Positions 1 to 8,190 of a stretch of DNA of 19,444 nt are shown in pieces. Source of the DNA: CALVNN01 sp964393975 (lineage in GTDB: Bacteria; Bacillota; Clostridia; Christensenellales; UBA1242); assembly GCA_964393975.1 (NCBI GenBank), contig CAYMVO010000017.1:1-19444 (forward strand), given 5' to 3'. The notes below the pieces were generated by a model that had not been told where the DNA came from, ran no database searches, and worked only from the letters and a program-made list of their open reading frames with translations. The translations under genes were made by a program, and so were the position numbers. Every line of letters starts with the position of its first letter. Position 1 is the stretch's first letter.

Positions 1-250
1 TTCGTTTATTTTTTATCTTCAAATAAACCTTACTATATTTTAATTATTCTATTGTGAATGTACTCGTCTCTCTTCAAGACTCACTTATATTACCACACAC
101 TTTTATTATTGTCAACACTTTTTTAAAAAATTTTTTTCTTTTTTTTACCTTTTTTCCCACTCTACTCCCCTACTCTCTATACAACTATCCGTGTGTTTGT
201 AAATTACTCGCTTTTATAACGAATTTAAGACAACAAAACACCGCAATCAC
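1..250. other. AT-rich intergenic region upstream of argS
   Basis: No convincing gene was found here. A short open frame at 54-254 on the + strand is almost entirely T-tract-encoded Phe/Leu, lacks a ribosome site and looks spurious. The region holds a leftward promoter at 87-115 and long T-runs at about 116-148. On the minus strand these runs are A-tracts directly upstream of that promoter's -35, in the position of an UP element. At the extreme left, on the minus strand, an AAGG followed by a TTG codon at 22-20 opens seven stop-free codons that run off the window. This could be the start of the divergent gene, but too little is visible to call it. Confidence 0.6.
87..115 (-). promoter_or_regulatory. 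Sigma-A promoter firing leftward out of the window
   Basis: On the minus strand there is a perfect -35 TTGACA (115-110), a 17-base spacer and a -10 TAATAT (92-87). The -10 is preceded by TG at the extended -10 position (TGgTAATAT). A-tracts lie immediately upstream of the -35. The gene it drives lies left of the window. This is a sequence-pattern call only. Confidence 0.6.
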
Positions 251-280
251 TTGACATTATTAATATATATATGATAAAAT
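251..280 (+). promoter_or_regulatory. Sigma-A promoter of argS-proB
   Basis: There is a perfect -35 TTGACA at 251-256, an 18-base spacer and a -10 TAAAAT at 275-280, with TG in the extended -10 position (TGaTAAAAT). Transcription would start near 287, leaving a leader of about 54 bases before the argS start. That is too short for a T-box riboswitch, so tRNA-dependent attenuation of this synthetase is not supported. Confidence 0.65.
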
Positions 281-340
281 CACACTTGAAAAATCAATAC
301 AAAATAAACAATATTGTATGATAATTTACTGGAGATTTAT

Positions 341-2023
341 ATGATTATTAAAAAAATTACTAAATTATTTGAGCAAGCATACAAAAATTTAAACATTGAT
401 ATTATGCCAAAAATTATTTTATCAAACAGAGAAGATTTATGTGATTATCAATGTGATGATGCTTTTAAGTTAGCAAAAGTATTACACAAAAGTCCTATTG
501 ATATAGGCAATATGATAATAGATGAGATATCAAAAAATCTTGCTAGCAAAAGTGTGATAGAAAGAATAGAGGTTTATACACCTGGCTTTATTAATATAAG
601 AATATGTGTAATGCTTATAAACGACACTCTAAATAGTTTGACAGCACCTCACTTTGGTATACCTGAAGAAAAACAAAAAACCGTTTTTTTTGACTACGGT
701 GGACCTAACGTGGCAAAACCTTTACACGTTGGGCACTCACGCTCCCCTATTATTGGTGATGCGCTAAAAAGAATGTATACCTATGCGGGCTACACGACTA
801 AAAGCGATGTGCATTTAGGCGATTCGGGGCTTCAAATAGGACAAGTACTATACGGAATATTTAGAGACAATAAGCAACTTGATGAAATAGATTTAGAGTA
901 TCTAGACAAAATATACCCCGAAATGAGTGGGTTGTGCAAAGTGGATGAAGAGATCAAAAATAAGTGTGAAGAATTGACTTACAAATTGCAAAAAGGTGAT
1001 ACAAAATTAGAAGAATACTATAACACAATCAAAAAGGTATCAGTAAATGAAATCAAACGAGTATTTGACCTTTTGGGAATAACTTTTGATACTTGGGAAG
1101 GTGAATTTTCATCATTAAAATATGTTGACGCCGTCGAACAAAAACTAAACGAAAAAGGACTACTACAAATATCACAAGGTGCAACGATTGTGGAAATTTC
1201 TACTGATGAAGATAAGAAACCTTTACCACCACTACTCTTTAAAAAGAGTAATGGTGCTTGCATTTACGCAACAACAGATCTGGCAAGCATAGAACAAAGA
1301 GTACAAGACTACACCCCAGACAAGTTTATATATGTCGCAGATTTAAGACAAGCGCTACATTTTGAACAGGTCTTTAGGACGGTGAAAAAAGCAGATTTGA
1401 GCAAGGCGGAATTTACTTTTTGTGGGTTTGGTACCGTAAATGGAAAAGACGGCAAGCCATTTAAAACAAGGGCGGGTAACACCCCAAAATTAGTAGATTT
1501 GCTAAATGACATAAAAGAAAACTTTATCTCACTAAAACCCGAAAACGCACAAATGAGTGATGATGATTTAAACAAAATTGTTGTAGGTATATTAAAATTT
1601 GCTGATTTACAAAATTATAGAGAAAAAGACTATATTTTTGATATTGAACATTTTTCAAAAGTGGTCGGCAAGACTGGACCTTACATTATGTATACATATC
1701 TAAGACTAAACAAAATCATATTAAATAATGAAATCAAGCCATTTAACAACACTATCTATAATGAGTTTGATAGGAATTTGCGCATCAAGCTATTAAACAT
1801 AAAAAGTGTATTCACATCCGCTCTAAAAGAAAACGCTCCTGATGTGATCGCAAACTATTTGTACGACGTGTGTGTACTAAGCAATGGTTTTTATGAGCAT
1901 AACAGAGTAAACGATTCAGCCAACGAAATCAAGGAACAATGGATTAGTTTACTAATATTTGCAAATAAAGTAATAACAGAATTTTCTAGTCTATTAGGCT
2001 TAGAGATGCCAACAAGGATGTAA
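341..2023 (+). CDS. argS: Arginyl-tRNA synthetase
   Basis: This cytoplasmic class Ia synthetase charges tRNA-Arg with arginine using ATP. The ATG at 341 is chosen because GGAG lies 6 bases upstream. The longer frame from TTG 314 has no ribosome site. The protein is 560 residues, normal for the family. Residues 1 to about 110 form the ArgS-type N-terminal additional domain. The HIGH signature is HVGH at 129-132, following GGPNVAKPL. The KMSKS position is occupied by KPFKTR at 372-377, as in the E. coli-type branch of ArgS. The C-terminal DALR anticodon-binding domain begins near 440 (KVVGKTGPYIMYTYLR), and the protein ends in the typical GLEMPTRM. proB follows after 4 bases, so the two are probably co-transcribed and translationally coupled. 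Everything looks intact. Confidence 0.96.
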   Translation: MIIKKITKLFEQAYKNLNIDIMPKIILSNREDLCDYQCDDAFKLAKVLHKSPIDIGNMIIDEISKNLASKSVIERIEVYTPGFINIRICVMLINDTLNSLTAPHFGIPEEKQKTVFFDYGGPNVAKPLHVGHSRSPIIGDALKRMYTYAGYTTKSDVHLGDSGLQIGQVLYGIFRDNKQLDEIDLEYLDKIYPEMSGLCKVDEEIKNKCEELTYKLQKGDTKLEEYYNTIKKVSVNEIKRVFDLLGITFDTWEGEFSSLKYVDAVEQKLNEKGLLQISQGATIVEISTDEDKKPLPPLLFKKSNGACIYATTDLASIEQRVQDYTPDKFIYVADLRQALHFEQVFRTVKKADLSKAEFTFCGFGTVNGKDGKPFKTRAGNTPKLVDLLNDIKENFISLKPENAQMSDDDLNKIVVGILKFADLQNYREKDYIFDIEHFSKVVGKTGPYIMYTYLRLNKIILNNEIKPFNNTIYNEFDRNLRIKLLNIKSVFTSALKENAPDVIANYLYDVCVLSNGFYEHNRVNDSANEIKEQWISLLIFANKVITEFSSLLGLEMPTRM

Positions 2024-2027
2024 TAAA

Positions 2028-2813
2028 ATGAGAGATTTAAGTAAAACAAAAAGAATAGTAGTGAAAATAGGTTCAAGTTCACTCACTTATCACGACACAC
2101 ATAAACTAAACATAGATAGAATAGACCTACTAGCGAGAGAAATTAGTGACCTTATGAACAGCGGTAAAGAAGTTGTATTAGTGAGTTCGGGCGCTATTGC
2201 AAGTGGTATGGCAAAATTGAACTTTGACGCAAAGCCAAAAGAATTAGAATTGAAACAAACCCTTGCTTGTGTAGGACAAAATACATTAATGCAAATTTAT
2301 AATAAATGTTTTGCTGAGTATGGGTACACTTGTGGTCAACTACTACTCACTAAATATGTTATAGATAATGAAAATATGCGAATAAACGCAAAAAAATGTA
2401 TAAATCAAATGTTATCTATGCATATACTACCCATTATAAACGAAAACGATAGTATCTCAGTGGATGAAATAAAACTAGGTGACAATGATAATTTATCGCA
2501 AATCGTTGCAAAAGTCATTAATGCTGATTTACTCGTTTTACTATCTGATATTGATGGGGTGTACGATAAAAATCCTAAGTCGCATAAGGACGCACAAATC
2601 ATTAATGAATTTACCACAAACCTATCAATAGATACCAGCGGAAAATCTGATTTAGGCACAGGTGGTATTGAAACAAAAATACAAGCATGCTTGGATGCGT
2701 CAAATGCAGGAATTAATGCAGTCATTGCGAATGCAAACAAACATTTTGTAATCAAACAAATACTAACAGGACAAAACATCGGCACACTATTTAAAGCAAC
2801 AAACAAAAAATAA
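2028..2813 (+). CDS. proB: Glutamate 5-kinase, short form without PUA domain
   Basis: It phosphorylates L-glutamate to gamma-glutamyl phosphate, the first step of proline synthesis, in the cytoplasm. The 261-residue protein is an amino-acid-kinase fold only: KIGSSSLT near residue 13, VSSGAIASG near 53, INENDSIS near 138, GDNDNLSQIVA, LLSDIDGVYDKNP and GTGGIETKIQA. The C-terminal PUA domain of the roughly 370-residue enzymes is missing, and the protein ends soon after the kinase fold. Natural short forms of this kind exist in Firmicutes, so it is not necessarily truncated. It starts 4 bases after the argS stop, with its AAGGA ribosome site inside the argS end. The partner gene proA, usually adjacent, is not downstream: a terminator follows instead. 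Confidence 0.94.
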   Translation: MRDLSKTKRIVVKIGSSSLTYHDTHKLNIDRIDLLAREISDLMNSGKEVVLVSSGAIASGMAKLNFDAKPKELELKQTLACVGQNTLMQIYNKCFAEYGYTCGQLLLTKYVIDNENMRINAKKCINQMLSMHILPIINENDSISVDEIKLGDNDNLSQIVAKVINADLLVLLSDIDGVYDKNPKSHKDAQIINEFTTNLSIDTSGKSDLGTGGIETKIQACLDASNAGINAVIANANKHFVIKQILTGQNIGTLFKATNKK

Positions 2814-2853
2814 AAACGACTAATCTTTTAAAATGGTTAACTAAATAAAAAAT

Positions 2854-2890
2854 AGGAACAATGCAAATTTAATGCAAAGTTCCTTTTTTA
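2854..2890. terminator. Bidirectional intrinsic terminator between proB and the ppdK/GNAT unit
   Basis: A hairpin AGGAAC (2854-2859) / GTTCCT (2879-2884) is followed by a T-run on the + strand. On the minus strand the same stem is followed by ATTTTTTATTT (complement of the A-run at 2847-2852). It can therefore stop proB transcription and the converging ppdK/GNAT transcript. The 19-base loop contains AATGCAAA twice (2860-2867 and 2871-2878). Confidence 0.75.
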
Positions 2891-3047
2891 TTAGTTTAGT
2901 AAAACTTATATTAAATTAAAGTTTTTATAAAAATTTCAATCTTTTAAAAACCGTGATAAATATCTTTATCATTGTAGTTTAGTTTTCTACTAAGGAAATT
3001 AAAACAATCATATTTTTTTACACGCTAAAAAAGCAGTAAATCTTCTA

Positions 3048-3600
3048 TCACTCAATTACTTTTATTTGTAAATCTTTATATATAGGGTTCTTTTCATATT
3101 CATCCTTAGTAATTTGAGTTAGTATGAGGTCATAAGGTTGATTTGTTTCATACCAAACAATATAATTTTTTACTCTATTATAGGGTTTTAGCCCCACTTT
3201 TAATTGCATTTTACGACTACCAATTTAGGTTCAAAGTATCCCGCAATGGCTGAAGAGGCTTTTAAACATTCCATACAATACTTCACCACCGCCATAACAG
3301 CTTCGGTCATAATACCTTTTCCCCGGTAATTTTCACTAAGCAAACATCCAATTTCTTTAGCATCTCTTACGCCTGACACATCACATTGTTCCATAATTTC
3401 TATACTGCAGATTACCTTATTTACATCTTTTAATGCTATAGCAAACTGAAACAATTTACTACATTCATACTCGAGTCTATTTTTGCTTTTTCAATATCCG
3501 TATAAGCCCCAAACCGCAACGCGGACCAACATTAGGCATACTCACATACACATAATAATCTTCCAAATCATCTAAAGTATAATTTCTCAGTCTCAATCAT
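3048..3600 (-). pseudogene. GNAT acetyltransferase pseudogene (RimJ/RimL-like), three frameshifts
   Basis: Joining three reading frames gives a near full-length GNAT protein of about 182 residues. The N-terminal piece (from TTG 3596 or ATG 3600) reads NYTLDDLEDYYVYVSMPNVG. A second-frame piece follows (AYTDIEKAKI), then a third-frame core containing LFQFAIALKD and the acetyl-CoA loop ENYRGKGIMTEA, up to GYFEP. Back in the first frame comes SRKMQLKVGLKPYNRVKNYI, ending ITKDEYEKN and a TGA at 3050-3048. Frame changes fall near 3505-3512 (a CCCC run), 3470-3480 and 3219-3226. The order of pieces matches GNAT N-acyltransferases, which transfer acetyl from acetyl-CoA to an amine, often a protein N-terminus. 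It begins about 17 bases after the ppdK stop with GGGGTGA upstream, so it was probably the second gene of a ppdK operon. Substrate unknown. Confidence 0.85.
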
Positions 3601-3616
3601 TTTTCACCCCAAAAAA

Positions 3617-6238
3617 TTACTTATTTCTTCTTAGTGCACTTTGCGCACCAGCAAGTCTAGCGATAGGTATACGATAAGGACTGCAACTCACATAGCTAAG
3701 ACCAATCTTGTCGCAAAATTCTATAGATTTAGGATCCCCTCCGTGCTCACCACAAACACCGAGTTTTATATCAGATTTCACATTTTTAGCAAGTGATACA
3801 CCCAACCCAACTAGTTTACCAACTCCATCTTCATCTAATCTAGCAAACGGATCAAAATCCATAATCCCGTTATCATAGTACGACTTTAAAAACTTGCCCG
3901 AATCATCTCGACTAAACCCGTAACTCATTTGAGTCAAGTCGTTGGTGCCAAATGAAAAGAAATCAACTTCCTTAGCAAGTTTATCCGCGATCATAACCGC
4001 ACGAGGAAGCTCTATCATAGTACCTACTCTGTACTCACAAGTCTCACCGTACTCATCCATCACTTTTCTAGCGGTGTCTTCTATGATATGCTTTACAAAT
4101 AAAAGTTCCTTTCTTTCACCCACAAGCGGTATCATAATCTCAGGTATAATAGGTGTAGCAAGTCTTTTATTTACATTCAGCGTAGCCTCAATAATTGCCC
4201 TAGTCTGCATCTCGCCTATCTCAGGATAAGTAACATCCAGTCTACAACCACGATGTCCCATCATAGGGTTAAATTCGTGAAGTCTTGTAACAACATCTTT
4301 GATTTTATCCTCACTCACATCCATATCACGAGCGAGTTCTCCTACCTCATCAGCGGTTTTAGGCAAAAACTCGTGAAGAGGTGGATCTAAGAGTCTAATA
4401 GTGACAGGTCTCCCATCCATAATCTCAAACAAATTCTCAAAATCACCTCTTTGATAAGGTAAAAGTTTACTTAGAGCTTTCTCCCGTTCCTCTTTCGTGC
4501 TACTTATAATCATTTCACGGATAGCCTTTATCCTCTCGCCCTCAAAAAACATATGCTCAGTACGACAAAGCCCAATACCCTCAGCACCAAACACAATAGC
4601 CGTTTTAGCATCATTCACAGTATCAGCATTAGCGCGTACACCAATAGTACGCACAGCGTCTGCCCATTCCATTATCGTCGCAAAATTACCCGAAATCTTG
4701 CTAGGCACAGTCTTTATCTCGCCCGCATAGACATTACCCGTACTGCCGTCAATAGATATGAAATCTCCCTCCTTTAGCACCACGCCACCTATTCTACACT
4801 CACTCTTTTCAGCATCAATAATGAGGTCATTCACACCAGCCACACAAGCAGTACCCATTCCACGAGCAACCACCGCAGCGTGACTAGTCGCACCACCTCT
4901 TGCAGTCAAAACGCCCTCAGCGACGTTCATCCCCTCAATATCCTCAGGGCTAGTCTCTAGTCTCACCAACACCACTTTACTAGTCTTTGCCATAGCAACC
5001 GCATCTTCAGCGTTAAATGCAATTTTGCCAGTCGCACTACCAGGAGACGCTGGCACACCCACGGCAATTGGTTTAGATTTTTTAAGCACACCCTCATCAA
5101 ACATAGGGTGCAGTAAATTATCTAATTGCTTTGCATCAAGCATCAAAAGAGCCTCTTCCTTAGTCCTTAGTCCCTCTTGCACCAAGTCAACCGCAATCTT
5201 TAGACTAGCAGTCGCGGTACGTTTTCCGTTACGAGTTTGCAACACATAAAGTTTACCATCCTCAATAGTAAATTCCATATCTTGCATATCTTTGTAGTGA
5301 TTTTCTAGTTTTTTCGCATAGGAATAAAATTCGTTGTAAATCGCCTCGTTTTGCTTTTTGAGTTCTGCTATAGGACTCGGCGTCCTCACGCCAGCTACAA
5401 CATCTTCACCCTGCGCGTTCATCAAATACTCGCCGTAAAGCTCATTTTCACCAGTCGCAGGGTTTCTACTAAAAGCAACACCCGTACCACTCTTTTCTCC
5501 CATATTACCAAACACCATCATCTGCACATTGACCGCAGTACCCCATTCGGATGGTATATCGTGCATACGTCTATAAGTAATTGCACGAGGGTTTTCCCAG
5601 CTCCTAAACACTGCATTTACAGATTGCAATAACTGTTCCATCGCGTCAGTAGGAAAAGCCTCTTTTGTCTCATCAATATAAACTTGTTTAAACTCAGCAA
5701 TAAGTTCTTTTAAATCTTCACTCGTAAGTTCGGTATCAAGCACAACATTACGACGCTCTTTTATAGCATCTATTCGCCTCTCAAATTTGTCTTTATCTAT
5801 TTGCTTTACAACATTACCAAACATTTGAATAAATCGGCGATATGAATCATAAGCAAACCTTTCATCATTTGACCTACTAATTAGTCCTTTTACCGTCTCA
5901 TCATTTAGACCGAGATTAAGCACGGTATCCATCATTCCTGGCATACTAACCCTTGCACCCGACCTAACGGAAAGCAAAAGTGGGTTATCTCTATCACCAA
6001 ATTTTTTACCGCTTGATTTCTCCGTCTCTTTCACTGCATCTTTGATTTGATTAACGATTTCAATAGGAAGACTCCTATTTTGCTCGTGATAAACCGCACA
6101 TGCCTCAGTACTCACTGTAAAACCAAAAGGTACAGGTAGCCCTAATATAGTCATCTCAGCAAGATTTGCGCCTTTACCACCGAGGAGCTCACGCATACTA
6201 GCATTGCCCTCACTAAACAAATAAACAAATTTTTTCAT
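3617..6238 (-). CDS. ppdK: Pyruvate, phosphate dikinase
   Basis: This cytoplasmic enzyme interconverts pyruvate + ATP + Pi and PEP + AMP + PPi. In anaerobes it works in glycolysis or gluconeogenesis, replacing or bypassing pyruvate kinase. The 873-residue length is that of the clostridial enzyme. Order of domains: the N-terminal nucleotide-binding part (GGKGANLAEM at 20-29; RVSMPGMMDTVLNLG at 96-110), the central phosphohistidine domain with GGATSHAAVVARG (catalytic His at 453), and the C-terminal TIM barrel with GTNDLTQM (764-771) and CGEHGG (catalytic Cys at 829). AAGGAG lies 12 bases before the ATG, a little far. It sits 80 bases downstream of recO on the same strand, separated by a terminator hairpin. 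No convincing sigma-A promoter was found in the short gap, so partial read-through is possible. No PPDK regulatory-protein gene is adjacent. Confidence 0.97.
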   Translation of the reverse strand: MKKFVYLFSEGNASMRELLGGKGANLAEMTILGLPVPFGFTVSTEACAVYHEQNRSLPIEIVNQIKDAVKETEKSSGKKFGDRDNPLLLSVRSGARVSMPGMMDTVLNLGLNDETVKGLISRSNDERFAYDSYRRFIQMFGNVVKQIDKDKFERRIDAIKERRNVVLDTELTSEDLKELIAEFKQVYIDETKEAFPTDAMEQLLQSVNAVFRSWENPRAITYRRMHDIPSEWGTAVNVQMMVFGNMGEKSGTGVAFSRNPATGENELYGEYLMNAQGEDVVAGVRTPSPIAELKKQNEAIYNEFYSYAKKLENHYKDMQDMEFTIEDGKLYVLQTRNGKRTATASLKIAVDLVQEGLRTKEEALLMLDAKQLDNLLHPMFDEGVLKKSKPIAVGVPASPGSATGKIAFNAEDAVAMAKTSKVVLVRLETSPEDIEGMNVAEGVLTARGGATSHAAVVARGMGTACVAGVNDLIIDAEKSECRIGGVVLKEGDFISIDGSTGNVYAGEIKTVPSKISGNFATIMEWADAVRTIGVRANADTVNDAKTAIVFGAEGIGLCRTEHMFFEGERIKAIREMIISSTKEEREKALSKLLPYQRGDFENLFEIMDGRPVTIRLLDPPLHEFLPKTADEVGELARDMDVSEDKIKDVVTRLHEFNPMMGHRGCRLDVTYPEIGEMQTRAIIEATLNVNKRLATPIIPEIMIPLVGERKELLFVKHIIEDTARKVMDEYGETCEYRVGTMIELPRAVMIADKLAKEVDFFSFGTNDLTQMSYGFSRDDSGKFLKSYYDNGIMDFDPFARLDEDGVGKLVGLGVSLAKNVKSDIKLGVCGEHGGDPKSIEFCDKIGLSYVSCSPYRIPIARLAGAQSALRRNK

Positions 6239-6287
6239 AAACTAGATTTTCTCCTTAAAAATTCTACTATTATGATAATTCAAAATA

Positions 6288-6315
6288 AAAAAATACGCAA
6301 GCAAAATCGCTCGCT
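6288..6315 (-). terminator. Intrinsic terminator after recO
   Basis: A six-pair hairpin GCAAGC (6298-6303) / GCTCGC (6310-6315), with one G-U pair in the minus-strand RNA, is followed on the minus strand by seven Ts (complement of 6288-6294). It closes the yqfC-to-recO operon. The stem is short, so termination may be incomplete and feed ppdK. The + strand also has a short T-run after the stem. Confidence 0.65.
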
Positions 6316-6318
6316 TTT

Positions 6319-7044
6319 TCAAATAATTTCAGTGAAAGTTATATTTATTTGGAGTCTAGTCTCAACATTGCGCCTAACAACGGTCACAGCACGGTCAATA
6401 ATTTCTTGATTTACGGTAAAGTTACCAAGTGATTCGTAGTCAAAATTACCCAAATTTTTTATGCAAGCAATTATACCATTATCTAATAATAAATCATCAT
6501 TTGTATGACATTCGGCACATTTTATTTGCCCATTAACGCCCAAAAAAACGTTACCGGTCAACTTCATCCCACAACCATCGCAAGTATCGACTTGTAACAT
6601 CACTCCATTAAACTTTAACACATCCAATAAAAACTTACAAAGTATGAGTTTTGCATTGATTTTTGTAAAATTTAACGACCTAAGTCCTTTAAGTAGCGAC
6701 ATAAAAATAAAAGCGTTTGAATTGTCCTCATAGCAAACATTACGTCTCAAAACATCTAGCATAATACACGCTACACAATACCTATCAATATCAGCGGAAA
6801 TGTCGTAAAAAGACTCAATCAATTTAGCCCCTTTGACAGTATAAAAATCTTTACCTTTACCCCCTACAAGTTCCCACTCAGCAAAACAAAATGGAAGAGA
6901 AAAGATCTTCATCTTCGCTCCATGCTGTTTTACACCCCGCAGTTTTGCAGAAAAGACGCCATCCTCTGGTGAATATAAATACAAAATCTTGTCCTTATCC
7001 CCATAATCTACACTTCTAAGGACTATCGCGCTAGTAGTCTCCAT
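6319..7044 (-). CDS. recO: DNA repair protein RecO
   Basis: RecO is a recombination mediator of the RecFOR pathway. It binds single-stranded DNA and helps load RecA at gaps. The 241-residue protein begins METTSAIVLRSVDYGDKDKI, the typical N-terminal OB-fold start. The middle is helical, and a four-cysteine zinc site follows (Cys155, Cys158, Cys176, Cys179 in CDGCG and CAEC). Its ATG overlaps the stop codon of the yqzL-like gene by one base (TAATG), implying translational coupling. It is the last gene of the operon. Confidence 0.93.
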   Translation of the reverse strand: METTSAIVLRSVDYGDKDKILYLYSPEDGVFSAKLRGVKQHGAKMKIFSLPFCFAEWELVGGKGKDFYTVKGAKLIESFYDISADIDRYCVACIMLDVLRRNVCYEDNSNAFIFMSLLKGLRSLNFTKINAKLILCKFLLDVLKFNGVMLQVDTCDGCGMKLTGNVFLGVNGQIKCAECHTNDDLLLDNGIIACIKNLGNFDYESLGNFTVNQEIIDRAVTVVRRNVETRLQINITFTEII

Positions 7045-7220
7045 TATCTAACCATTTCCGTTTCCTCACGCTCTTCAAACAACGCAGGTTCGGTCTTTTC
7101 TAGTGTTTTATTATTTTGTAATTCTTTAAAAAACAAATAGTAGCGGATATCACCAGTAAGCTCAAACAATTTCCAAGCTAAGCTCTCAATATCTAAATCT
7201 TTATCAAAATTTTGTTCCAT
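7044..7220 (-). CDS. yqzL: YqzL-like small protein
   Basis: This 58-residue protein carries the core ESLAWKLFELTGDIRYYLFF, which matches the pattern of Bacillus YqzL (WKxFxxTGxIxxYLLFKE). YqzL is a small protein of unknown function that lies between era and recO in many Firmicutes. The ATG at 7220 is chosen because a perfect AAGGAGG lies 10 bases upstream. A longer frame from TTG 7244 would place the ribosome site inside the gene. The C-terminal tail is acidic and low in complexity (FEEREETEMVR). Position between era and recO supports the assignment. Confidence 0.78.
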   Translation of the reverse strand: MEQNFDKDLDIESLAWKLFELTGDIRYYLFFKELQNNKTLEKTEPALFEEREETEMVR

Positions 7221-7287
7221 AAAAACCAATCCTCCTTTTGTCAATTTAGTTTGTGAGAAACAACTTCAAATATACTTAAAATCAAAG

Positions 7288-8190
7288 TTATTTTTTATCA
7301 ATATCATTGTAACCTATTTCTTGCAAAATAGCAACATCATTTTTCCAATTATTTCTAACTTTTACAAATAAATTTAAATTGATATGTTTTTGAAGTAGTT
7401 TTTCTATGTCAATTCTCGCCTCAGTGCCTATTTTCTTTAGCATTTGACCATGTGAACCGATAATAATACTCTTGTGCCCTTCTTTGTCACAAATAATATC
7501 TGCACCTATCACCGCTCTATTATCATCCTCGTCCCAACTATACACGACCACTGCCACACCGTGAGGTATTTCTTCTTGCAGGTTCAACAACGCTTTTTCT
7601 CTTACTATCTCGCCCGCCATAAAACGCACTGATTTATCGGTGTAAAGCTCGGTATCAAAAGGAGCAAGTTCTCTGCTAGACTCAGGTAAAAGTGTTAGAA
7701 TGCTATCAATCAAAACATCCACATTTCTATTTTTATGACTAGATATAGGAATAATATCCTTTAAAAACGCCAATTCGTTTAACTTAGCTAAGTCAGGATA
7801 AAGTTTTTCAAAAGTAGTAAGATCGGTCTTTGACACTACCAAAATCACATTTTTAAATCTTTCAAATTTCTTTATAAAGTCAATCTCTTCTTTACCAATC
7901 TTCTTTGAGCCATCCACCATAAGTACTAGTATATCCACATCTTCAGCAGTAGAATAGGAATACTTATTCATAGTCTGCCCAAGACTGTCCTTACTCTTGT
8001 GTATTCCTGGTGTATCCACAAAGACCAATTGGCACTCCTCACTATTATAAATACCTATCACACAATCACGAGTAGTTTGCGGTTTTGGACTAACTATTGC
8101 GACTTTTTCTTTTATGATAGCGTTAAGAAGAGAACTCTTGCCCACATTCGGTGCACCTATCAATCCCACATACCCTATTTTAAAACTCAT
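7288..8190 (-). CDS. era: GTPase Era
   Basis: Era is an essential GTPase that binds the 3' end of 16S rRNA during 30S subunit maturation. The protein is 300 residues. G1 is GAPNVGKS (12-19), G2 lies in the TTRD region (39-42) and G3 is DTPG (59-62). The G4 position reads SKTD (120-123) instead of the usual NKxD, and G5 is the SSHKN region (150-154). The C-terminal KH RNA-binding domain shows IIIGSHGQMLKKIG with GSHG at 245-248. The start codon overlaps the ybeY stop by 4 bases (ATGA). The Asn-to-Ser change in G4 is the only unusual residue noticed. The rest is canonical, so it is probably functional. Confidence 0.95.
   Translation of the reverse strand: MSFKIGYVGLIGAPNVGKSSLLNAIIKEKVAIVSPKPQTTRDCVIGIYNSEECQLVFVDTPGIHKSKDSLGQTMNKYSYSTAEDVDILVLMVDGSKKIGKEEIDFIKKFERFKNVILVVSKTDLTTFEKLYPDLAKLNELAFLKDIIPISSHKNRNVDVLIDSILTLLPESSRELAPFDTELYTDKSVRFMAGEIVREKALLNLQEEIPHGVAVVVYSWDEDDNRAVIGADIICDKEGHKSIIIGSHGQMLKKIGTEARIDIEKLLQKHINLNLFVKVRNNWKNDVAILQEIGYNDIDKK

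Noticed and set aside
54..254. Open frame of 66 codons on the + strand
   Set aside because: It lacks a ribosome site, is encoded by T-runs, overlaps the leftward promoter and ends at the argS promoter. Its composition is unlike a real protein.
281..340. T-box riboswitch upstream of argS
   Set aside because: The leader is only about 54 bases, with no stem I or T-box sequence.
3942..5632. Several + strand open frames of 74-95 codons inside ppdK
   Set aside because: They are antisense to a well-conserved enzyme, have no ribosome sites and resemble no known family.
6239..6297. Dedicated sigma-A promoter for ppdK
   Set aside because: TTGAAT and TAGAAT are present but only 11 bases apart. No pair with 16-18 base spacing was found.
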